Assembly: GCA_023665245.1 (NCBI GenBank)
Contig: JAMPEH010000030.1
Location: 1-20,705 of the forward strand
DNA length: 20,705 nt
Reading direction: 5' to 3'
From: Muribaculaceae bacterium
Lineage (GTDB): Bacteria; Pseudomonadota; Alphaproteobacteria; Rs-D84
In this document: positions 1-7,700 of the stretch, piece after piece
Layout of the letters: every line of letters starts with the position of its first letter
Position numbering within the stretch: the stretch's first letter is position 1
The notes under the pieces: generated by a model
Databases searched by the model: none
Seen by the model: only the letters and a program-made list of their open reading frames with translations
Told to the model about the DNA's origin: nothing
Translations under genes and position numbers: made by a program

Positions 1-1527
1 GCACGTTTCAGTTCACAAGGGCAAAACGAGCAATCTATCGAAAGTCAAGTCCGCATTTGCCGCGAGTATGCGGAAAGTCAAGGGTATAATATCGTCAACG
101 TGTATGAGGACAAAGCAAGGACGGGAACGAACGACAGCCGCCCGTCGTTTCAACGTATGATTAAGGACGCGCAAAGCGGCGCGTTTCAATTCATAATCGT
201 GTATATGTTCGACCGTTTCGCCCGCAATCGCCGCGACAGCATAATGTACAAAGAAATGTTAAAGCAAGATTACGGCATACGAGTATTATCGGCAACACAG
301 CCTATAAGCAACGACGAGGGCGGCGAGTTCTACGAAATGTTTTTGGAGTGGAACGACGAGAAATACAGCAAGCGACTTAGTAAGCGTGTGCGCAACGGAC
401 TTGACACAAGCGTGGAAAACGGCACGTTTTGCGGCGGTATGCTTATATACGGCTATAAGATACGCAAAGAGCCGATAGCGGGCAAGCGCGACAAGTATAT
501 AAAATACGTTGAAATCGACGAGGAGCAAGCGGAAATTATGCGCTATGTTTTTACGGAGTACGACAAGGGAGTGCCGAAAAAGGAAATCGCCGACGCGCTC
601 AACGCGCAAGGCAAGCGTATGAACGGCAAGCCGTTCACGGGCAAATCGTTCGACAAATACATAGTCAATCCCAAGTACACGGGCGAGTTCTATTTCGGGG
701 ATAGGTTATGCACCCACACATACCCCGCAATAATCGACAAGGCGTTATTTGACCGAGTGCAAAAGCGGCTTGCCGCAAATCGGTATTTTGCGGGCGGTAT
801 GGCAACGGTGCGTGTTCCGTACCTATTGACGGGAAAAGCGGTTTGCGCACATTGCGAAACGCCTATGGTTGCGGACGGCGGCACAAGCAAGACGGGCAAA
901 ACGCACCTATACTATGCTTGCAAGCGCAAGAAAAAGGGAGAATGTACCAAACACCGCGAGGAAAAAGACAGACTTGAATTTTACGTTACGCAAATGGTAC
1001 ACGACTTTTTGAGCGACAAAGAGAACGTGAAAATCGCCGTGCGCGACACGCTGGCATACTATGACAAGCGGACGGGCGCGGACAATATAAAGAGCCTTGA
1101 AACGCGCATAGCGAAAGCGCGCAAGGACATTGAGGAAATGACGACGGCGTTTATTGAGGCGAAAAGCGCATTGTTGCGGGAAAGCATAGAAAGGCGAATG
1201 ACCGACTATGAAATACTGATAAAAGATTTAGAGAGCCAAAAAACGCAGTTAGAGTATGAGCGCGGCTTGCAGTTCGGCGAAAACGATATAACGGACTATA
1301 TCGCCGACCTATTGAAAGGCAACCCCGCCGACAAGGACTACCAAAAGCAGATTATAGACAACCTCGTTTACAAAGTGTTTGTTGCCGACGATTATATATC
1401 CCCGTTTTTGGTTTTGGGGAGCGGCAAGGAAATAGAAAACGTGCGGCTGTCGGAATTGAAAGAGGTTTTAGACCAAATCTACGGCGGCGCAAGTGTTCAA
1501 TCGCAATTACCACTCGCCCGCCAGTAA
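1..1527 (+). CDS. Large serine recombinase, 5'-truncated by the window edge
   Basis: Frame 1 is open from base 1, so the gene starts upstream of the window. Its first residues are ARFSSQGQNEQSIESQ, the resolvase N-terminal motif with the catalytic serine in R-x-S (codon 4). A GTG at 100 is only an internal codon, because the catalytic segment lies before it. The resolvase fold is followed by a Recombinase domain, then a zinc ribbon with C282-x2-C285 and C307-x7-C315 (window codons), then a long charged helical segment typical of the coiled coil in large serine recombinases of the TnpX type. Such enzymes excise and integrate mobilizable transposons or prophage-like islands through a 2-bp-staggered serine-DNA intermediate. 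The C-terminus is complete and is followed at once by a terminator. It probably moved an adjacent element. Whether that element is the cargo in this window or one lying to the left cannot be told here. Confidence 0.93.
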   Translation, partial: ARFSSQGQNEQSIESQVRICREYAESQGYNIVNVYEDKARTGTNDSRPSFQRMIKDAQSGAFQFIIVYMFDRFARNRRDSIMYKEMLKQDYGIRVLSATQPISNDEGGEFYEMFLEWNDEKYSKRLSKRVRNGLDTSVENGTFCGGMLIYGYKIRKEPIAGKRDKYIKYVEIDEEQAEIMRYVFTEYDKGVPKKEIADALNAQGKRMNGKPFTGKSFDKYIVNPKYTGEFYFGDRLCTHTYPAIIDKALFDRVQKRLAANRYFAGGMATVRVPYLLTGKAVCAHCETPMVADGGTSKTGKTHLYYACKRKKKGECTKHREEKDRLEFYVTQMVHDFLSDKENVKIAVRDTLAYYDKRTGADNIKSLETRIAKARKDIEEMTTAFIEAKSALLRESIERRMTDYEILIKDLESQKTQLEYERGLQFGENDITDYIADLLKGNPADKDYQKQIIDNLVYKVFVADDYISPFLVLGSGKEIENVRLSELKEVLDQIYGGASVQSQLPLARQ

Positions 1528-1529
1528 GA

Positions 1530-1573
1530 ACCTAAAACGAACCCCCGTGTGGGAATAAGTTTTAGGTTTTTTG
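1530..1573 (+). terminator. Rho-independent terminator of the serine recombinase gene
   Basis: The arms ACCTAAAAC (1530-1538) and GTTTTAGGT (1559-1567) are perfectly complementary around a 20-base loop. The right arm runs straight into a T-rich stretch (TTTTTTGTTTG). It begins three bases after the recombinase stop codon. Confidence 0.8.
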
Positions 1574-1698
1574 TTTGCCGTAATCCCGTTACTCACAATG
1601 CCGTATAACGCTGTTGTTTGCCCTTAACGGCTCGTTTTCGGTTTTGTCGGTATTTTTTCCTTGCAATCGCGTAACGGCGGCGGTTTATGCCGCAAAAG
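1574..1698. other. Intergenic spacer with no recognisable gene
   Basis: No convincing coding frame is seen between the terminator and the large inverted repeat. It contains a small GC-rich palindrome near 1676-1692 (CGGC, 8-base loop region, GCCG) directly beside the 1699-1818 element, so it may belong to that structure. Confidence 0.4.
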
Positions 1699-1818
1699 GC
1701 TATTGACTGGAATTGCGGTGTGTTAGGCTATTGCCGCCAAAGGCAACCCCAAGCGCAGCGCGGTGGTTCGCCCTTTCTTGCCTTACAACACACCGCAAGC
1801 AAGGTTCCAGTCAATAGC
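1699..1818. repeat. 120-base imperfect inverted repeat with internal hairpin (possible structured RNA or element end)
   Basis: The left arm GCTATTGACTGGAA (1699-1712) is the exact reverse complement of 1805-1818. Directly inside it, TTGCGGTGTGTT (1713-1724) is the exact complement of 1787-1798, with only a 6-base bulge (1799-1804) on the right. AGGC at 1725-1728 can pair with GCCT at 1780-1783. The interior holds a further hairpin TTGCC-GCCAAA-GGCAA (1731-1746). The whole is a 26-bp interrupted stem enclosing a branched loop. It lies between the full recombinase and the recombinase remnant. It has no T-tract, so it is not a simple terminator. It could be a structured RNA, a MITE-like palindrome or a recombination or transfer-related site. 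Confidence 0.75.
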
Positions 1819-1848
1819 ACTGTGGAATAAATAGTCGCCGCATGTATT

Positions 1849-2325
1849 TCATACATACATAACAAGCCTAATCGATTTGTAGTCGGCTATGTATTCGGAA
1901 TAGACTAATATCTCTACGAATTTATCGCAAAAAGAAAAGCCCGATATATCGTCGGGACAATTCGTTATAGGGCTGTTGTAGTGTATTTCTATCTTGTCGT
2001 CGAATAGCACTATCTCTTTTACAAGATAGTTAATAAGCATTTTCGGCTCTAACCGTAAAGCGGTTTCGTAAAACCTGCGTATATCTTTTTCGATAAGCGT
2101 AACGGCGACTTTAACGTCTTTCTTATTGCTTGCTTGTTGCAACCGTTGTTATGCTTGCGCCCAAGCATAGACCACTTCGACACTGCGCTTGCCGTAATGG
2201 TTAGCGTCGATTTTCGCGCGGACTTTATTGAATGTTTCGGTATCTGCGATTTGCGAATAGATATTAGTAAATACTTCGTTAACGTAACGGTATATGTCCG
2301 AATACTTTTCGTGCTGTTTTGACAT
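1849..2325 (-). pseudogene. Decayed serine recombinase remnant (recombinase domain joined to C-terminus)
   Basis: Read on the minus strand from an ATG at 2325, the first frame gives a piece of Recombinase domain (TFNKVRAKIDANHYGKRSVE) and ends at a stop at about 2150. A second frame overlapping it gives the end of the zinc ribbon (LGRKHNNGCNK). A third frame (2142 to 1849) gives the C-terminal module, including LINYLVKEIVLFDDKIEIHY, as found at the end of large serine recombinases. The resolvase catalytic domain and most of the zinc ribbon are missing, and there are at least two frame changes, so no active enzyme can be made. It is unlike the intact plus-strand gene to its left and so comes from a different integration event. 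Confidence 0.82.
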
Positions 2326-2350
2326 AGTACAGAATCAAAAGCAGTGTGCA

Positions 2351-2370
2351 GGGTAAATGTGAATTTACCC
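2351..2370. promoter_or_regulatory. Perfect 8-bp palindrome upstream of the sigma-factor promoter (operator candidate)
   Basis: GGGTAAAT (2351-2358) and ATTTACCC (2363-2370) form a perfect inverted repeat around a 4-base spacer, GTGA. It lies about 63 bases upstream of the -35 box and just outside the recombinase remnant. No T-tract follows on either strand, so a terminator is unlikely. It could bind a dimeric regulator, or mark an element boundary. Confidence 0.45.
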
Positions 2371-2433
2371 AAAGCGATTTAGGAATATATGCACTTTTAT
2401 AATTTAAAAGCTATATTTTTTTATTGAGTTTAA

Positions 2434-2462
2434 TTGACAAGGATTGTAAATATAGTTATAAT
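2434..2462 (+). promoter_or_regulatory. Near-consensus housekeeping promoter for the sigma factor operon
   Basis: TTGACA at 2434-2439 and TATAAT at 2457-2462 are exact matches to both consensus hexamers, with the optimal 17-base spacer, in an AT-rich surround. Transcription would start at about 2469 and give a leader of roughly 95 bases before the sigma factor start. The boxes are those of the vegetative sigma factor, so the basal expression of this operon need not depend on its own ECF-like sigma. Confidence 0.88.
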
Positions 2463-2493
2463 TAATCAAAACTGTTAGAGTCATTAAATCAAT

Positions 2494-2574
2494 ATGAGCG
2501 GTAATGAGTTAACTGTAAAGGAACTCAATAAGCTCTCTCTAATCAAAACCACGGGAGATGAAATATGGATTTAA
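2494..2574 (+). CDS. Possible 26-codon leader ORF overlapping the sigma factor start
   Basis: An ATG at 2494 opens a 26-codon frame (beginning MSGNELTVKELNKLS) inside the leader of the strong promoter. It stops at TAA 2572-2574 and so overlaps the sigma factor ATG (2565) by 10 bases in another frame. It has no good ribosome binding site (only a weak AGAG upstream). The overlap would suit translational coupling or attenuation of sigma synthesis, but a chance ORF of this size in a leader is also likely. No family is recognised. Confidence 0.3.
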   Translation: MSGNELTVKELNKLSLIKTTGDEIWI

Positions 2575-3146
2575 AAGAGGTTGAAAAAGAAGTAAGGAGA
2601 AAAACAGTAGATAAATACTTAAAACGTTTAAAGTTGGGTGACGATTGTTTTGACGAGTTTTATCATGCTACTTCGGGTTATGTTGAATATATAGCTCATA
2701 AGTATTTGTTTGATAAAAGATATATTGACGACGTCATCAGTGAAACATATATTAAATTGTATAAATCAATAGATAAATACGATGATACAAAAAATGGCTA
2801 TGGATACTTGTGTAAAATTGCAAAGAATATCGCACTTAAAATTAATGAAAAAGAATGCGCGAGACAAAAAGACGGGAAATTGAAATGTGCAAAAGAGGAA
2901 TGTGTTGCACATTTAGAAGACGAACTACCGGCAGAAGAATATTCGATGCCGGTTTTCGAAGAAAAAATAGATATAAACACGGCAGTTCAAACTCTTCCCG
3001 AACCGGATAGGACTATAATAGAGGATCGTTTTATTTATGATATGAAGTTATGTGATATTGCGGGCAAAACGGGATTGAGTGTGGCAACAATACATAACAA
3101 AATCAAAAAAAGCTTGAAAACATTGGAAAAGCTTTTAAAAGACTAA
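2565..3146 (+). CDS. Sigma-70 family RNA polymerase sigma factor (ECF-like)
   Basis: A 193-residue protein with the two-domain layout of extracytoplasmic-function sigma factors. Residues about 25-95 resemble region 2 (FYHATSGYVEYIAHKYLF, then DDVISETYIKLYKSIDKY), which binds core polymerase and the -10 element. A charged linker follows. Residues about 140-193 form region 4 (LPEPDRTIIEDRFIYDMKLC, then IAGKTGLSVATIHNKIKKSL), a helix-turn-helix for the -35 element. The length is normal for the group. The start at 2565 follows GGGAG at 2553-2557 with 7 bases between. It is the first full gene behind the promoter at 2434, and is followed by a secreted peptidase homologue and a single-pass membrane protein, the usual setting for a sigma factor held by a membrane anti-sigma. 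Its targets are probably the downstream surface genes, which is inference. The gene is AT-rich compared with the giant genes. Confidence 0.85.
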   Translation: MDLKEVEKEVRRKTVDKYLKRLKLGDDCFDEFYHATSGYVEYIAHKYLFDKRYIDDVISETYIKLYKSIDKYDDTKNGYGYLCKIAKNIALKINEKECARQKDGKLKCAKEECVAHLEDELPAEEYSMPVFEEKIDINTAVQTLPEPDRTIIEDRFIYDMKLCDIAGKTGLSVATIHNKIKKSLKTLEKLLKD

Positions 3147-3177
3147 AAAAATTGGGCTTTAACGGATAGTTATATAT

Positions 3178-3182
3178 GGAGG
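3178..3182 (+). promoter_or_regulatory. Ribosome binding site fixing the start of the C39-like peptidase
   Basis: GGAGG ends 5 bases before the ATG at 3188. The alternative in-frame ATG at 3176 would place the Shine-Dalgarno inside the coding region, so 3188 is the better start. Confidence 0.8.
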
Positions 3183-3187
3183 TCGAA

Positions 3188-3997
3188 ATGAATACGAAGA
3201 AAAAATTGCAAATCATAGCAACTGCCATTTCAGGCATGCTCATCTGTGGGGCTTGGAGTAGACCGGCTATCGTAGAAGAGAATGATCGGTACGTCAATGC
3301 GGATCTTATAAGCACATTTGCCACCGAATCTATTTCATATACATCCAAACAGGTTGTAGAAAATATTAAAACGGCATTTGATGTTCCCTTGTATTATAAT
3401 GAGGATAATTCGCTTTCAAATTTTTGCGGAGCTGTGGCGGGCGCTATTGCAGTCGGATATTATGATAGATATTATACAAATATGATTTCCGGTTGGGAGT
3501 CGTACTATAATGGATATATTTATAAAAAACAGGATGCGCAATATGTTCCGGCCACAATTAAAACGCTTTATACTCTTATGAAGACAAATGTTGTAGCAGC
3601 GGGGGTTTCTGAGGATGAGTTTAAGAGCGGTTTATCCGAATATGCTCAAAATCAGGGCTATACTATTGGCTATTCGTCGCTTGGTAAGGGCACAGGTTTT
3701 AATTATACTGCTTTCAAAACAGCAATACAAAACAACAAGGTGGCGGCGCTCTTTGTTTCGCCGAGTAATTTATACACTATTACGGCGCAGAACGGTCAAG
3801 ATGTTTTGACAACTAAGAATATTAGTAGTAAGCATATCATGATAGCATATGGGTATTACGAAGTAAAATACTCTATCGGCAGTAGCACGCGTATTGATCG
3901 GTATCTGCAAGTGGCGACAGGGTTTGATTTGGTCACAAAAGCTTATTACAAGATAGGCTCGCAGCTGGATGTGGCTTATACTATTGAGGTGGCGTAG
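3188..3997 (+). CDS. Secreted C39/papain-like cysteine peptidase homologue
   Basis: A 269-residue protein beginning MNTKKKLQII with a short hydrophobic stretch (residues about 8-22), read as a Sec signal or N-terminal anchor. There is no proper lipobox. The core resembles bacterial C39-like peptidase domains: SNFCGAVAGAIAVGYYDRYY (residues 77-96) carries the candidate nucleophile C80 in the place of the usual N-x-CGP motif, and KHIMIAYGYYEV has the candidate base H216, followed by YLQVATGFD, where a third polar residue would sit. The proline after CG is replaced by alanine, so activity is likely but not certain. The gene lies between the sigma factor and the membrane protein, 5 bases from the latter. 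It may process surface proteins or cut the membrane protein in a signalling step, both being inference. Confidence 0.68.
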   Translation: MNTKKKLQIIATAISGMLICGAWSRPAIVEENDRYVNADLISTFATESISYTSKQVVENIKTAFDVPLYYNEDNSLSNFCGAVAGAIAVGYYDRYYTNMISGWESYYNGYIYKKQDAQYVPATIKTLYTLMKTNVVAAGVSEDEFKSGLSEYAQNQGYTIGYSSLGKGTGFNYTAFKTAIQNNKVAALFVSPSNLYTITAQNGQDVLTTKNISSKHIMIAYGYYEVKYSIGSSTRIDRYLQVATGFDLVTKAYYKIGSQLDVAYTIEVA

Positions 3998-4002
3998 GAT
4001 TT

Positions 4003-4683
4003 ATGAACGAAAAACGCAAATTTGACAAACTTGTTAGGACAACCGGTGCAGAAGAACGTGATAAGCTTCTCGAAGATATAAGAAGTCGATGCGGACTTGC
4101 GCGTAAAGAAGATAAAAAGAAGGCTTTTACCGGCGGTAGACTTGTCACGGTGATTTCTTGTTGCTTTGTAGCGGTATGCGTTGCGATAATTTTGCCGTGC
4201 GTGTTGCTGCTTGGCGGTAAAGATACCGGCGGTGTGAATGATAGTAGATACTTTGGAGTAGGAGAAATCAGGGCTCAGCGATCTCAATATACGTTAAAAG
4301 AATACAATAACATATTCGGTACGGATTTTTTATTTCTTGATTGGTACGGAGAACCTAATGACTGTTTGACCGATATATTATCGATAAGGGAGTCCGAAGA
4401 AAGAATCGGCCTCCGTGAGAGTATTACCAATATCGGCACTTTAGATTCGATCCAGATACAACTGATGAAAACGAATGTGCACGTAGATTACTTGGATGAG
4501 CTTGCCGACTTGTGTGCAATACAAATAACGATAAACGGCACTCAGGTAGATTGGTCTTATCAAAACGAAGACCTGTTTGCTGTGTTTGAGAATGGGGATT
4601 ATAGGTATTATTTTACGCTTCACGGTTCAAGTGACGATGAGCGCTTTTTTGAATTGCTGACTGAATTATTGGAAGGAAAATAA
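4003..4683 (+). CDS. Single-pass membrane protein, probable anti-sigma factor
   Basis: A 226-residue protein with a charged cytoplasmic N-terminus (residues 1-45, many K, R, D and E), one transmembrane segment (about 47-71, cysteine-rich: VISCCFVAVCVAIILPCVLL) and an outer domain of about 150 residues. The end (DYRYYFTLHGSSDDERFFEL) resembles the C-terminal part of DUF4367-type domains often found beside clostridial ECF sigma genes, an impression and not a search result. The topology and position, two genes after an ECF-like sigma, fit an anti-sigma factor that holds the sigma at the membrane. No zinc-binding HxxxCxxC anti-sigma motif is seen in the N-terminus, so the mode of sigma binding is unclear. 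The start codon follows the previous stop by 5 bases, with GAGG about 13 and AGGA about 3 bases upstream. Confidence 0.65.
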   Translation: MNEKRKFDKLVRTTGAEERDKLLEDIRSRCGLARKEDKKKAFTGGRLVTVISCCFVAVCVAIILPCVLLLGGKDTGGVNDSRYFGVGEIRAQRSQYTLKEYNNIFGTDFLFLDWYGEPNDCLTDILSIRESEERIGLRESITNIGTLDSIQIQLMKTNVHVDYLDELADLCAIQITINGTQVDWSYQNEDLFAVFENGDYRYYFTLHGSSDDERFFELLTELLEGK

Positions 4684-4745
4684 AATATTTTGTAAAAATT
4701 AACAAAACAATTAAAAAAGATTTGGCTGAAAGGATAGTTCATAAT

Positions 4746-4750
4746 GGAGG
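4746..4750 (+). promoter_or_regulatory. Displaced ribosome binding site before the giant Ig-like gene
   Basis: GGAGG at 4746-4750 is the only good Shine-Dalgarno near this gene. It lies 15 bases before the TTG at 4766 and 36 bases before the first in-frame ATG at 4787. An in-frame stop at 4742-4744 rules out starts further upstream. The start is therefore unusual: either a weak TTG with a long spacer or an ATG without a usable site. Confidence 0.5.
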
Positions 4751-4765
4751 GCGCATAGTAAAAAA

Positions 4766-7700
4766 TTGCGCTTTGAAATTTCACCGATGAATGGACGCAA
4801 GAGAAAAACAGCCATAACAATTTCTTTAGTCATAATATTGGCTGCGGCGATCGCCGTATCCGTTTATTTTATAGTTTCGTATTTTTTAGACCGAAATAAC
4901 GGTAATGTTTCCGATACAGTACGAACTGCATCGGTGGTTGAAAGTTTTGACGATGTGCCAAGCAACTTTTCTTTAAAGCTCACGTCTAAGGAAAACGTTA
5001 CGGAAAAAGATGTTGAAGTGTATGATCAAAACGGCAATTCCGTGGATTGGGCGCTGAAACATGAGCAAGATGATGTATGTCGTATCGTTGCGCCCGATGG
5101 CGGGTGGACAAGCCGTGGCGTCTACAAGATCAAGCTTTTAAATGAGGATGTTGAGTTTGCCGATGATAGCATAAGCGATCGGCGCGATGTTTCTTTTACC
5201 GTGCACGGCGAAGAAGTTTGTGAGATAGAAACAAATTCGGAAGTTGTAGAGATAGCTGCTCCGGATTTCGGATTTTTTGATGTTTCGGAAAGCATGAACG
5301 GGGAGCATGTTGTGGACTTGCCGGCCGGCGTGGAATTGGATAAAGGCAGTATTATCATATTGCCGGAACTTGATGAAATGGGATTTGAGGTTAAGACAGC
5401 ATACAGAGTTGAAAGTGTTGAAGACGGAAAAGTCAAACTCGGCAAGCCCGCTCTTGAAGAAGTCTTTGACGAGCTTGATGTTCTACAAAGCTACGATGCG
5501 GAGTTGTGCGAGGACTATGTAAAATTTGCACCCCACGACGAAATCGAAGATCAAATAGCTGATAGCGAAGCGGTGCGGAGATTTGCAAGACAATCGGTGT
5601 CCGGTGAAAGTCCCAAGATTAAGTTTGATGTCAAACTTAATGGTAATTATGTGGAGTTCATATTCAAAGTAACTTTTCCCAAATTTCTCGATGACTTTGA
5701 TTTCGTCATGCAGGGCTCGGCGAAGATATCTTTTGGTGTCAAAGCGAATTTGAGCATTATTAAAGGTACATACGATCTCGGCGCTGTAATATCTATTAAA
5801 AAAGAAGTTAAGTTTTCTTTATTAAACGAGGATAAAAGCGGCAGTAAAGATATCGAAAGCAAATCGGCGCAGCGACTGCAAGAAATGCTTAATAAGAACA
5901 ATAAATACAGCGATTTGGCTGTGAAATTGTTTAACTTATACATCCCCACACCGGCGCCGCTTCTCGGATTCTCGTTTGAGGTCCAAGCCAAGTTCAAGTT
6001 AGAGGCCAAGGTCGAAATAGGCATTACCTTTGCGGATGAGATCACAAATTCATTCGGCATAAAGAAAACATGTGACGGGGTAGAGCCGTATAACAACAAG
6101 ACTGTTGAAAAGAAAACAAAAGAAGCAGAACTGTGCGGTAGCGTGGAGGCTAAGCTTGGGTTTTCTATTAAGTTCTCCGGGAGCCTGTGCGGAGTAATAA
6201 AGGCCGGCGTGGAGAGCGAGATAGGTGTTTATGCCAAGCTTGCAGGCTTTTTCAAGGTGCAAACAGTTGAGAAGCTTTCCGACCCCACTTATGATGATGA
6301 AAATTTTGTTGGGTCAGGCGCTTATTTCGAGGCGGGAATTTACGCCGACCTAAGCGCATTTGCCGAACTTAAGATTCTTTGGCATACCTTTAAGGCAAAG
6401 GCGACAATAGTCGAGATCCGTGTACCAGTGATAAGCATCGGTCGAACGCAAATGTTTAATCTCAAGCTAAACGGTGATTCTGTTGTGTTGGATGAGAGTA
6501 GGCGTGCGGCGTTCCCGAGTATACAAGTAGAAACCACCGATATGTTTACCGGCAAGACCGAAGAAAAAACCGTAAGCGGAAAAGATTTGACAGATAAATT
6601 TATCATAACAGCAGGAAAAAATATCAAATTCGAAAGCGAAGAATGCATGATTTATGCGGATGAAGACACCCCGCCGGAATTCGAAAGCATTGTTACGGCA
6701 AGACTACATGTATTTGAGAGCTTTTTGCCCAAGTTTGAATTCACATACGGCTTGGGAGGTGCGGCGCTTAGTATAAAGGGTAAACGTGGACTCATTCATT
6801 TAGAGTTGGGCGCTATAAATGTATCTTGTAACGTGACTGTCACTAAAAAGCCGATTGCTGTGCAAGAGCTGAAGATTTCTTATGAGCGGGTGGAGGATGA
6901 CCCCGAGTACGAGTTGTTTCATCCCGAGCTTGAGAAAAGTGAAGCGAAATACCGTCCGCGTGATGATATAGGCAGCGTCGTAGACTATCAAGTGGGACGA
7001 CTTGTCAAGGTCGTGCCAACCTTTACCCCGTTGAATGCGTCTTATAAACAGTTAAAGTATACTGTAGAAAAAGGTGCGGAGTTCATAGTCGGCGGTGCGG
7101 GCGGAATAAAAACATATACGGACGGCGGAGCTACATGCGCGATTTTTAGGCTTGTGGATGATACAAGCGCAATAGGCAATGTAGACGGTATAATCGATCC
7201 TGCCAAGATGATAAAGCTTTCGGCAACCACGATCGGCTATGTCGGCAAGTATGCCGATATGAATGTAACAGATTCTACCGAACGAGGTATAGTTGCGTCT
7301 GCCGTGCCGGCTCTGTCATATGGGATCAGCCCGATAATCGATGGGCAAAGTGTAAAACGTACGGCGGTGATTGCAGGGGAAAGCGTGCCTTTTGGTATAG
7401 ACGATGCATCGGTATATCCCAAAAATGCGACGCGCGGTAAGGCATACGAATCATTACGTATAAGTTCGGATTATGCGCGGCTTGACAGTGACAATAATAT
7501 TGTTATCGATCCGAATGCGCAGGTCGGGAGTCGAATAGTTGTCATTTCGGAATTTTCCGGCATAGAACGGGAGTTCTTTCTAAACATAGTCAAAAATGAT
7601 GTTGAAAGCATTTCGTTGACATCCAATACATCAGTAGCGCAACCGGGAACGAACATCGAGCTTGAGGCACATGTGACAGGTGCCGGAGGCGTTACACCCA

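Noticed and set aside
100..1527. GTG at 100 as the start of the serine recombinase
   Set aside because: The same frame is open to base 1 and encodes the catalytic serine motif before this codon, so the gene is cut by the window edge.
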